A model generated the notes under the pieces. The model had not been told where the DNA came from. It saw nothing but the letters and a program-made list of their open reading frames with translations, and searched no databases. From IMG/VR virus record IMGVR_UViG_3300024520_000278, positions 1 to 34,345 of that record: DNA of 34,345 nucleotides; one strand, written 5' to 3'. Of the stretch, positions 7,009 through 12,698 are shown piece by piece; position 1 is the stretch's first letter; the number at the start of each line of letters is the position of its first letter. The DNA is from a virus. Made by a program: the position numbers and the translations under genes.

Positions 7009-7290
7009 ATGAAAACATCTAAGGCACTCGACTTGATCGACACAATACGGCTGACCTACAGCATTTGCACTGAGTCTAACGGCGAAAGCGTGACAAGCGT
7101 GTTCGCCAGATCCCAATACAAACACGGCAGCCTTCACTCAAGGTCTTGCGTTTCGGTAGTGCATGACAGAAAAACAGGAAAGACCCGCTTAAGGATCGGC
7201 GAAAGGGTCGCGACAGTGTCGAGCTTTAAAAGCCATCTAGCTCAAGTGTCGGCCGACTTCAAAAAAGGCTTCCTCGAGCGCCCCAAATAA
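7009..7290 (+). CDS. Hypothetical early protein, basic
   Basis: This 93-residue basic protein begins MKTSKALDLIDTIRLTY. It has a beta-rich centre (SCVSVVHDRKTGKTRLRIGERVATV) and a basic C-terminus. The ATG directly follows a CCAACCAACACC leader. It is flanked by copies 2 and 3 of the 57-bp module. The net charge would suit nucleic-acid binding, but no motif is visible. Confidence 0.65.
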   Translation: MKTSKALDLIDTIRLTYSICTESNGESVTSVFARSQYKHGSLHSRSCVSVVHDRKTGKTRLRIGERVATVSSFKSHLAQVSADFKKGFLERPK

Positions 7291-7300
7291 CCAACACCAC

Positions 7301-7357
7301 AGCCTCTCAGCCTAACACGTTGAGGGGCTTTCTGGGTATAAGCAATCCGCTTACAAT
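7301..7357 (+). repeat. 57-bp intergenic module, copy 3
   Basis: It matches copy 2 except for a C-to-T change in the right stem arm (GTTGAG instead of GCTGAG). The change keeps the stem as RNA through a G-U pair, which supports a function as RNA structure. Confidence 0.8.
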
Positions 7358-7372
7358 CAACCAACATAGAAC

Positions 7373-7567
7373 ATGGACAAAGAAACCAAAAACAAATTCA
7401 AAGAGAACTACACTTTTAAACTTAAAATAAACGAAGGCATCCACCAAATATTATTCGACGATTTCACATCAACCAAAACTAAAACAACTCGCAAAGCCCT
7501 TAAAGAACTAAACAAACTAGAAAAAGATATTAATAAACTCAAAGAGCTTATTAAAAAATACAGCTAA
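7373..7567 (+). CDS. Small Lys-rich coiled-coil protein
   Basis: This 64-residue protein is rich in Lys, Asn and Thr. Its C-terminal 30 residues (TRKALKELNKLEKDINKLKELIKKY) show a clear leucine/isoleucine heptad pattern. Its DNA is much more A-rich than that of its neighbours, which may indicate a different origin. Function unknown. Confidence 0.6.
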   Translation: MDKETKNKFKENYTFKLKINEGIHQILFDDFTSTKTKTTRKALKELNKLEKDINKLKELIKKYS

Positions 7568-7594
7568 CCAACCAACACCAACCAACACAATATT

Positions 7595-7936
7595 ATGAAA
7601 CATACACTTACAACATCAGAAGCAGCATCCTTATTAATGGCAGACGAAAACGCCGCGTGGTCAATGGCTGGGGCTTTCGCCCTTGTAGAATACCTTGAAC
7701 AAATCGAAGACAATTGTGGCGCGGAAATCGAGTTCGACCGCGTTGCCATCCGATGCGATTACTCGGAGCATGAAAGCCTGCAAGAGTGGGCGCGGTGCTA
7801 CTTTACCGACGATCAACTAATAGACGGCTATTTCAGCAAAAACGATGATGATCACGAGGAAAACATCCGCGAATACATCTTAGACTATGCTCAACTGATC
7901 GAGTTTGACGGTGGTATCATCGTTTCAGAGTTTTAA
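7595..7936 (+). CDS. Conserved-looking phage hypothetical protein
   Basis: This 113-residue acidic protein carries segments 'ENAAWSMAGAFALVEYLEQIEDNCGAEIEFDRVAIRCDYSE'-like in order, which I recall as the core of a hypothetical family common in prophages and plasmids; the family has no agreed function as far as I know. It is preceded by a CCAACCAACACC leader and an AATATTATG start. A strong terminator lies just after the stop. Confidence 0.75.
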   Translation: MKHTLTTSEAASLLMADENAAWSMAGAFALVEYLEQIEDNCGAEIEFDRVAIRCDYSEHESLQEWARCYFTDDQLIDGYFSKNDDDHEENIREYILDYAQLIEFDGGIIVSEF

Positions 7937-7945
7937 ACCAATCTG

Positions 7946-7972
7946 CCCCGCATTTAACCGATGCGGGGTTTT
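7946..7972 (+). terminator. Rho-independent terminator
   Basis: A perfect 8-bp stem CCCCGCAT / ATGCGGGG with a 7-base loop is followed by TTTT. It ends the transcript of the gene at 7595-7936. Confidence 0.9.
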
Positions 7973-8053
7973 GGGGTGTAAGGTGACGGAACACCCGCGC
8001 CATTAACCCAAAGCCCTTTAAGGGGCATTTAAATCCAACCCAAACCAATACAA

Positions 8054-8131
8054 ATGATCATAATCCACCTACTAATTCTTGCGCACTGCTTAGCGGGCGC
8101 TTTCTTCCTCTTTAAACTCTACAAATCATGA
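8054..8131 (+). CDS. Tiny membrane peptide, 25 residues
   Basis: MIIIHLLILAHCLAGAFFLF followed by KLYKS forms one complete hydrophobic helix with a basic end. The stop overlaps the next start (ATGA), which supports real translation. It could be a small membrane-acting phage peptide. Confidence 0.5.
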   Translation: MIIIHLLILAHCLAGAFFLFKLYKS

Positions 8132-8346
8132 GCTTACTTAAGTACAATAAAAGCCAGCTTGCCATCCTTCGCACCGTAAAGGATGAGCTTAAGCATTACC
8201 TTGGCGAAGAAATCAACCACGACCCGCAAGGCGATCCAGAAGCCTTAGCAGAGCTAGAAACACGCCTCGCCGTCTGGCTAACCGATGGCGGTGGCGGGGC
8301 TTGGCTCAGAAGTTTACCAGAAATCGACAAAAACCTAACCAAATAA
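8128..8346 (+). CDS. Small hypothetical protein
   Basis: This 72-residue protein begins MSLLKYNKSQLAILRTVKDEL and has mixed charge. It is helical at the N-terminus with a GGGG turn near residue 55. Its start overlaps the stop of the tiny membrane peptide by 4 bases, so it is translationally coupled. Not recognised. Confidence 0.65.
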   Translation: MSLLKYNKSQLAILRTVKDELKHYLGEEINHDPQGDPEALAELETRLAVWLTDGGGGAWLRSLPEIDKNLTK

Positions 8347-8357
8347 CCAAAAATAAC

Positions 8358-8471
8358 ATGCTAAACCTAATATCACTATCAATAACCATCGCCCTTATTG
8401 TTGGCGCTTTCGCAATCCATCCAGTACTTGGAGTTATAGCCGTCTTCTCACTAATCCGCGTGGCGGTCTAA
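8358..8471 (+). CDS. Tiny membrane protein, 37 residues
   Basis: MLNLISLSITIALIVGAFAI continues with HPVLGVIAVFSLIRVAV, giving two closely spaced hydrophobic stretches. It lies in the same direction between two other small genes, 11 bases after one stop and 25 bases before the next start. Low evidence beyond hydrophobicity and packing. Confidence 0.45.
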   Translation: MLNLISLSITIALIVGAFAIHPVLGVIAVFSLIRVAV

Positions 8472-8496
8472 AAACAATCAACCAAGTCAGATAATT

Positions 8497-8787
8497 ATGA
8501 AACCAACTAAACTACACGCTTATAAAAATACACCGTTCGGTCTTGAAAGGGTCAACGACAACGCCCTAAACATCGAGGAAGCGAGGGCAATGCTGGCAGC
8601 TAACCCCAGCTTGACTGTCAGAGACGCCGAAAGCGCATCTTATGAGGTGCTACACATGCCGATCGACTGGCAAGACGAAGAACCGACACGCCAAGAGCTG
8701 GCAATTGCAAGTAACCTGTCGGTCGGTCTAAAGATAGCAGCATGCGCGGCAATTTTGCTGTTCATCGTCGATAAGATCCTACCCTAA
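8497..8787 (+). CDS. Small protein with C-terminal membrane anchor
   Basis: This 96-residue protein has a soluble, acidic N-terminal part and one C-terminal hydrophobic helix (about residues 76-93, LKIAACAAILLFIVDKI), which suggests a tail-anchored inner-membrane protein with its body in the cytoplasm. It starts with AATTATG. A terminator follows. No known family. Confidence 0.65.
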   Translation: MKPTKLHAYKNTPFGLERVNDNALNIEEARAMLAANPSLTVRDAESASYEVLHMPIDWQDEEPTRQELAIASNLSVGLKIAACAAILLFIVDKILP

Positions 8788-8817
8788 CAAAGCCAACCGT
8801 TGACACCCCACCCAAAC

Positions 8818-8853
8818 AGCCCTCAGTTGCCTTTAGCGGTCGCTGAGGGCTTT
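8818..8853 (+). terminator. Rho-independent terminator-like hairpin
   Basis: A perfect 9-bp stem AGCCCTCAG / CTGAGGGCT is followed by TTTC. It resembles the hairpin half of the 57-bp modules and the one at 11588. Confidence 0.8.
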
Positions 8854-8923
8854 CAAGGTGCAAAGGCATAGCAATGCCCCACCAACCAACCAAAACGCCG
8901 CACAAGGCAAACCAGAGCAAACA

Positions 8924-9091
8924 ATGAAAACCAAAGAAGCATTCAAATCACTACACCCGACACTGAGCCAAATGCAATTGCAGGCGGCTTACCAACTGTC
9001 AGAGATTGACGGCTGGCACGTTGAAGGCAAGACAGCCTCCAAAGACGGAATGACATTACAGTTGCTAGAAAACGGCAACGCACTAAAATAA
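8924..9091 (+). CDS. Small hypothetical protein
   Basis: This 55-residue protein begins MKTKEAFKSLHPTLSQMQLQ. An earlier in-frame ATG at 8858 lies inside the region after the terminator and would encode C/A-rich leader codons, so 8924 is chosen. Mostly helical; function unknown. Confidence 0.55.
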   Translation: MKTKEAFKSLHPTLSQMQLQAAYQLSEIDGWHVEGKTASKDGMTLQLLENGNALK

Positions 9092-9111
9092 ACCTAAACC
9101 AAAAAAATACA

Positions 9112-9417
9112 ATGAACGAAATACAATCAGCAATCGCCTATCTATCATCCAAAAAAGCCGAGATTGAAGAAATCTCTGCATTTGACCGCATGGCCGCCAG
9201 GATCAAAGCCGACATTCAAAGCGGCGTTTTCGGTGACATGCTCAAACATCCAGAGCCAACCTCACCGCTGGCAGATGTCGCCGATTCGGTGGCAGATGTC
9301 AACGAGCTAAGAGGACAAGGCATGACACTAAAGGAGGCATGCGAAGCAATGGGCGTGGCTACCAGCACTCACCAATCCAGAGTTCAGCGCCTGCGGGCTA
9401 ACCTCGTAACAGCATAA
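9112..9417 (+). CDS. Putative helix-turn-helix protein
   Basis: This 101-residue protein has a C-terminal segment (ELRGQGMTLKEACEAMGVATSTHQSRVQRLR, residues about 65-96) with the helix-turn-helix pattern of 'LKEACEAMGVATSTHQSRV'. It could be a small transcription regulator or DNA-binding accessory protein. Its stop overlaps the next start (TAATG). Confidence 0.6.
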   Translation: MNEIQSAIAYLSSKKAEIEEISAFDRMAARIKADIQSGVFGDMLKHPEPTSPLADVADSVADVNELRGQGMTLKEACEAMGVATSTHQSRVQRLRANLVTA

Positions 9418-9593
9418 TGCCAGCTCACGTTATAACATTCACCCATTCCCGCATGCGCTCGGACTATGTCGGCAAGGTAGTTAAGTATGCCAACACAAGA
9501 GACGACGCAATTAAGCTTATCGGCAAGTATGACAAGAAGGCGGGCGTAATCATCGACAAGCGCGGGAGCGTATTAACCCTAATACAAGCATGA
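9417..9593 (+). CDS. Small hypothetical protein, coupled on both sides
   Basis: This 58-residue basic protein begins MPAHVITFTHSRMRSDYVGK and ends SVLTLIQA. The ATG overlaps the previous stop by one base (TAATG) and its stop overlaps the next start (ATGA). The tight double overlap is good evidence for translation. Not recognised. Confidence 0.65.
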   Translation: MPAHVITFTHSRMRSDYVGKVVKYANTRDDAIKLIGKYDKKAGVIIDKRGSVLTLIQA

Positions 9594-10048
9594 CAAGAGG
9601 AAAAATAGATCCAATTACAGGCATCACGGAGGGTGCAATGCGCACACTTTTGAAGTCAGCGCTGCGCCCTTGCTGGAGGCGCACAAGCCGCAAGACGTTT
9701 ATTGCGTCCGTTCGCTATCAGTCAGAGAATCCAAAGACAGGCCGCAATTGGTTTGTTGTCGATTGCTGCGACTGTAAGCGCGTAATGGGATGCAGTGAGA
9801 AGGAGCGGCGACCGCTAGCAAGCGGGGGGATCAGCAAAAAGGCTCGATCCGTCTTTGAAATTGACCATGTTGACGGCATCACGCCATTGGCAGACATCCG
9901 CCAGACGCTCGGGGAGCATTTCCACGAGCTTATCTACGGCAAGATGGAGGTGGTCTGCTACACATGTCACAAGAAACGGACAGCAAGGCAGACAAAACAG
10001 CGAAACATCGATAAAAAGCTTGCAAGCAAGCAAAACTCAACTAAATAA
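9590..10048 (+). CDS. HNH-like / zinc-ribbon nuclease-type protein
   Basis: This 152-residue basic protein has the arrangement of a small HNH-type domain. A first Cys pair (CCDCKRVMGC, residues 59-68) is followed by an IDHVDG segment with the general-base-like His at 93 and then CYTCHKKRT (residues 123-131). In the HNH family, the DH-type strand and a later C..CH knuckle bind metal and cut DNA. Final catalytic residues are not certain, so it may be a degenerate or purely DNA-binding member. It is coupled to the previous gene by ATGA. A role in DNA processing near the recombination genes is possible. Confidence 0.65.
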   Translation: MTRGKIDPITGITEGAMRTLLKSALRPCWRRTSRKTFIASVRYQSENPKTGRNWFVVDCCDCKRVMGCSEKERRPLASGGISKKARSVFEIDHVDGITPLADIRQTLGEHFHELIYGKMEVVCYTCHKKRTARQTKQRNIDKKLASKQNSTK

Positions 10049-10055
10049 CATAACT

Positions 10056-10565
10056 ATGGATACAATAAGAAACCAACTCTACAAACTGAAACCAGCACAC
10101 AGGGACGCAGCCCTTACAAATATGAGTCCTTTCGGGATGACCGAAAAAGCTGACTCAATAGCCGAGGCTCTGCGCGATGCGTTCAAGTGGGACGAAACCC
10201 CCGAAGGTCATGACTTCTGGCGGGGCATCCACAAGGATCTTTGCATGGGTCTCTACTGCTTCACCGAGGAGGAAAGCGCGGGGCGGGCACTGCCAACAGA
10301 TGCAGCCGAGCGCAAGACACACCCAGTGTATTCTGGCTTCATCAAGTATTTCCCCCACGCCGTCGCTGCCGTGTCTCACCTTAGTTACAAGGGCAATCAG
10401 CAGCACCACCCAGACAAGCCCCTCCACTGGGACATGAGCAAGTCTACTGACGAACTTGACGCCATGATGCGGCACGTTATCGACGAAGACTGGGAGCAGG
10501 TGGCGTGGCGAGCGATGGCCAATCTAGAACGCAAACTCACTGGCAAGTGCCAATACGACAAATAA
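10056..10565 (+). CDS. DUF5664-like protein, possible dATP/dGTP diphosphohydrolase
   Basis: This 169-residue protein begins MDTIRNQLYKLKPAHRDAAL. I chose the ATG at 10056 because the upstream frame overlaps the HNH-like gene. The C-terminal half holds 'FPHAVAAVSHLSYKGNQQHHPDKPLHWDMSKSTD' style segments, ending 'MMRHVID...WEQVAWRAMANLERKL'. That pattern (GN.QHHP..PLHWD, then RH and a helical AWRA.A.LE) is what I recall for the phage DUF5664 family, whose Pfam entry I recall as dATP/dGTP diphosphohydrolase. If right, it would adjust the deoxynucleotide pool. It sits just ahead of the recombination genes. The biochemical role is from memory of the family and not shown here. Confidence 0.55.
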   Translation: MDTIRNQLYKLKPAHRDAALTNMSPFGMTEKADSIAEALRDAFKWDETPEGHDFWRGIHKDLCMGLYCFTEEESAGRALPTDAAERKTHPVYSGFIKYFPHAVAAVSHLSYKGNQQHHPDKPLHWDMSKSTDELDAMMRHVIDEDWEQVAWRAMANLERKLTGKCQYDK

Positions 10566-10567
10566 GC

Positions 10568-10596
10568 TTGACCCATTCACCGCAATACTATATAAT
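10568..10596 (+). promoter_or_regulatory. Sigma70-type promoter with leaderless geometry before ERF gene
   Basis: TTGACC at 10568-10573 and a perfect TATAAT at 10591-10596 are exactly 17 bp apart. The start point expected 7 bases after TATAAT is 10603, one base before the ATG at 10604. The -35 box begins 2 bp after the preceding stop codon. Confidence 0.85.
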
Positions 10597-10603
10597 AAAG
10601 ACC

Positions 10604-11161
10604 ATGAATAAATCCGATACTATCGCCAGCCTAGCCGCTGCACTAAACAAGGCTCAAGCAGAAATGTCTGGAGCTAAGAAGTCCGCAAAAAACCCATTTT
10701 TTCGCAGCAACTACGCCAACTTAGAGGAGGTGATCAATTGCGTAAAAGAGCCATTCGCCAATAACGGATTGAGCTTCGTGCAATTCCCGATCTCTGGAGA
10801 CGGTCTTGCTGGAGTTGAAACAATCATCATGCACGAAAGCGGCGAATTCATCGCAAATGAATTCATGCTGAAGTGCGCGAAGAACGACCCGCAGGGCATG
10901 GGCAGTGCTATCACCTACGCTAGGCGTTACGGTCTACAATCGGCTGTTGGCATCCCCTCTGAGGATGATGACGGCGAAGGTGCAATGCAGCGAAAGCCTA
11001 AAGCCCCGCTCATGACAGCAAAGGACGCAGAGACCAAGCTAGAAACAGCGAAGACGGTTGAAGACCTAGTGAAGGTCTGGAACAGTTTACCAATCGACCT
11101 AAAGCAGGTTGACACAGTAACAGCAGCAAAAGACAAGAAAAAAGCAGGACTAACTAAGTAA
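10604..11161 (+). CDS. erf: ERF-family single-strand annealing recombinase
   Basis: This 185-residue protein belongs by pattern to the ERF family of single-strand annealing proteins, used for phage recombination and circularisation. Diagnostic stretches are KNPFFRSNYANLEEV (about 26-40), the mid-domain 'MHESGEFIANEFML', and 'DPQGMGSAITYARRYGLQSAVGI' (about 90-113), which matches the ERF hallmark 'qa.GsAiTYARRYaL.s.lGi'. The C-terminal tail is Lys-rich and helical. The ATG at 10604 is favoured over an upstream in-frame ATG because a perfect promoter places the transcript start one base before it. The SSB-like gene follows, a usual pairing. Confidence 0.9.
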   Translation: MNKSDTIASLAAALNKAQAEMSGAKKSAKNPFFRSNYANLEEVINCVKEPFANNGLSFVQFPISGDGLAGVETIIMHESGEFIANEFMLKCAKNDPQGMGSAITYARRYGLQSAVGIPSEDDDGEGAMQRKPKAPLMTAKDAETKLETAKTVEDLVKVWNSLPIDLKQVDTVTAAKDKKKAGLTK

Positions 11162-11205
11162 CTAAGAGCATCACCAACAATAACTAAGAATAGAGAAAAA
11201 TAACT

Positions 11206-11556
11206 ATGTCAGAAGGATACAAAGTAACAGGTACGATCACAGCAATCAACCAACCAGAGTCGATCTCTGGCGGTAAATACAACAAGATGTCATTCGCAGT
11301 GACCAATCAAGACGGATACGAAGGTTCAGATAAACTCTGGGGCTTTGAGATCTTCGAGAAGTCAGACGGTGAGAAGATTGCCAACTTCCAGAAGTACAAT
11401 AAAGTTGGCTCTGTCGTGGACGTGTCCTTCGAGATTCGCACAAATGAGAATAACGGGCGTTACTTCACTAGCCTATCAGCTTGGAAGGTATTTAAGGCTG
11501 AGGGTGCTGGTGAGACAGTAGCCGACGAGGCAACAGAGGAAGAGCCTCCTTTCTAA
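11206..11556 (+). CDS. SSB-like OB-fold protein (DUF3127 type)
   Basis: This 116-residue protein is predicted to bind single-stranded DNA during replication and recombination. The N-terminal 95 residues have the strand order of an OB fold: 'YKVTGTITAINQPE', 'NKMSFAVTNQDG', 'DKLWGFEIFEKSDGEKIANFQKY', 'GSVVDVSFEI', 'NGRYFTSLSAWKVFK'. This fits the DUF3127 pattern. The last residues are acidic and end EEEPPF, which resembles the DDDIPF-type tip by which bacterial SSB recruits partner proteins. It follows the ERF gene by 44 bp. A terminator lies 32 bp after its stop. Confidence 0.75.
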   Translation: MSEGYKVTGTITAINQPESISGGKYNKMSFAVTNQDGYEGSDKLWGFEIFEKSDGEKIANFQKYNKVGSVVDVSFEIRTNENNGRYFTSLSAWKVFKAEGAGETVADEATEEEPPF

Positions 11557-11587
11557 GCCACCCTACTTATTAAGTAACCCCTATACT

Positions 11588-11625
11588 GCCCCTCAGTTGC
11601 CCTTTAAAGGCCGCTGGGGGGCTTT
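11588..11625 (+). terminator. Rho-independent terminator-like hairpin, variant of the 57-bp module
   Basis: A long stem with CCCCTCAG / CTGGGGGG arms and an inner CCTTTAAAGG is followed by CTTTCTGGGTATGAGCA. The trailing 16 bases are nearly the same as in the three 57-bp modules, and the stem sequence differs. Confidence 0.8.
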
Positions 11626-11631
11626 CTGGGT

Positions 11632-11820
11632 ATGAGCATGCCAAAAGAGCACAACCGATTCTGGTGGAGAACACTATCACCATCAGAGCAAGAGAGAATC
11701 CTGCTCAGAGAGACACAGGAACCTTTTGCAGTTAAGTGCATTAAGGACATTTTCAAATCGCAAAGAAAACTAACCCGCGCCGAACTGGAGACAGCCGAGG
11801 CACTAACAGAAGAACTATAA
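11632..11820 (+). CDS. Small hypothetical protein
   Basis: This 62-residue protein can start at 11632 (MSMPKEHNRFWW) or at 11638 (MPKEHNRFWW). Both ATGs lie within the trailing part of the terminator module, so the start is uncertain. It is basic and helical, with a leucine-rich C-terminus (RAELETAEALTEEL). Not recognised. Confidence 0.55.
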   Translation: MSMPKEHNRFWWRTLSPSEQERILLRETQEPFAVKCIKDIFKSQRKLTRAELETAEALTEEL

Positions 11821-11824
11821 AATT

Positions 11825-12094
11825 ATGAACATCAAAGAAATCGAAGCAGTAACAGAATCCGCCAAACTCCTGTCATCAAGTCATTACGACATGACCGTTC
11901 AAGCGATCAGTGACGAGTGTGGCATTTTAAAGTACGAATACGGCGTTGCAGTAAGAAACGCGACACTTACCATTAACTCAAACTCGGAAGACCGTGAGCG
12001 GCTTCTAAGGGCTATTGCTGAGTGCGATAGCGCAATGAGGGACGCTGAGGATTGTCTGGAGATCAATTATAACAGAATTCCGACCAATCTTTGA
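11825..12094 (+). CDS. Small hypothetical protein
   Basis: This 89-residue protein begins MNIKEIEAVTESAKLLSSSHYD and starts 4 bases after the previous stop in an AAAATTATG context. Its second half is helical and acidic (SEDRERLLRAIAECDSAMRDAEDCLE). Function unknown. Confidence 0.65.
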   Translation: MNIKEIEAVTESAKLLSSSHYDMTVQAISDECGILKYEYGVAVRNATLTINSNSEDRERLLRAIAECDSAMRDAEDCLEINYNRIPTNL

Positions 12095-12136
12095 TAGTTT
12101 CCGCAATAATTCACAAAACCACGAACCAAAAACATT

Positions 12137-12694
12137 ATGACACAAGGCTGGATAAAACTACACAGGGGCTTTACTAAGTTTGAGTGGTATCAAGACGCCA
12201 ACACCATGCGGCTTTTCTTGCATCTACTCATTATGGCGAACCACAAAAAGGCTAAATGGCAGGGGAATGTCATTGAGCGAGGTCAGCTAATTACGAGCAG
12301 AGGACACCTCTCTAGAGATCTGGGGATGACAGTGCAGGTCGTAAGGACTTCACTTGCCAAGCTGGAAAAGACCGAAAATATAACCATCAAAACAACCAGC
12401 AAATTTACCATGCTAAGTATCTGCAACTACGACACTTACCAATCTGAGGGAAGTGAAAATAACCAGCGACTTAACCAGCACTTAACCATCAAACAACCAG
12501 CACTTAACCATCAATTAACCATAAACAAGAATGATAAGAATAAAAAAGAAGAAAAAGAAGAGGGCGGAGAGTTTGTTTTTTTTGGCATTGACGTCAGAAC
12601 ATTAAACCAGAAAACTCAACGGGGCAAGCAACGCACACTTGAAGAACTCAAGCAGGTTGCACAATTCAAATCACAAGGCTATCCAGTCGACTAA
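12137..12694 (+). CDS. Replication initiator-like (replisome organiser type) protein
   Basis: This 185-residue protein begins MTQGWIKLHRGFTKFEWYQD. Residues 1-100 follow the pattern of phage replisome-organiser N-terminal domains: 'GWIKLHRGF..FEWY', 'MRLFLHLLIMANH', a 'GQLITSR' strand, a winged helix 'LSRDLGMTVQVVRTSLAKLEKTENI' and 'SICNYDTYQ'. These domains bind origin DNA and recruit the helicase. After residue 105 the protein becomes a repetitive Asn/Gln stretch coded by iterons (see 12461-12520), then a Lys/Glu-rich linker. The DnaB-type helicase gene follows 4 bases after the stop. Layout and internal repeats resemble lambda O. Confidence 0.75.
   Translation: MTQGWIKLHRGFTKFEWYQDANTMRLFLHLLIMANHKKAKWQGNVIERGQLITSRGHLSRDLGMTVQVVRTSLAKLEKTENITIKTTSKFTMLSICNYDTYQSEGSENNQRLNQHLTIKQPALNHQLTINKNDKNKKEEKEEGGEFVFFGIDVRTLNQKTQRGKQRTLEELKQVAQFKSQGYPVD
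12461..12520. repeat. Putative replication-origin iterons inside the initiator gene
   Basis: TTAACC occurs at 12471, 12482, 12504 and 12515, so start-to-start spacings are 11, 22 and 11 bp (whole helix turns). A 20-bp unit at 12473-12492 recurs exactly at 12495-12514. A degenerate unit lies upstream near 12381-12409. A very A-rich stretch follows at about 12520-12562, like an unwinding element. The arrangement is that of a phage origin within an initiator gene. Confidence 0.65.
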
Positions 12695-12698
12695 AACT

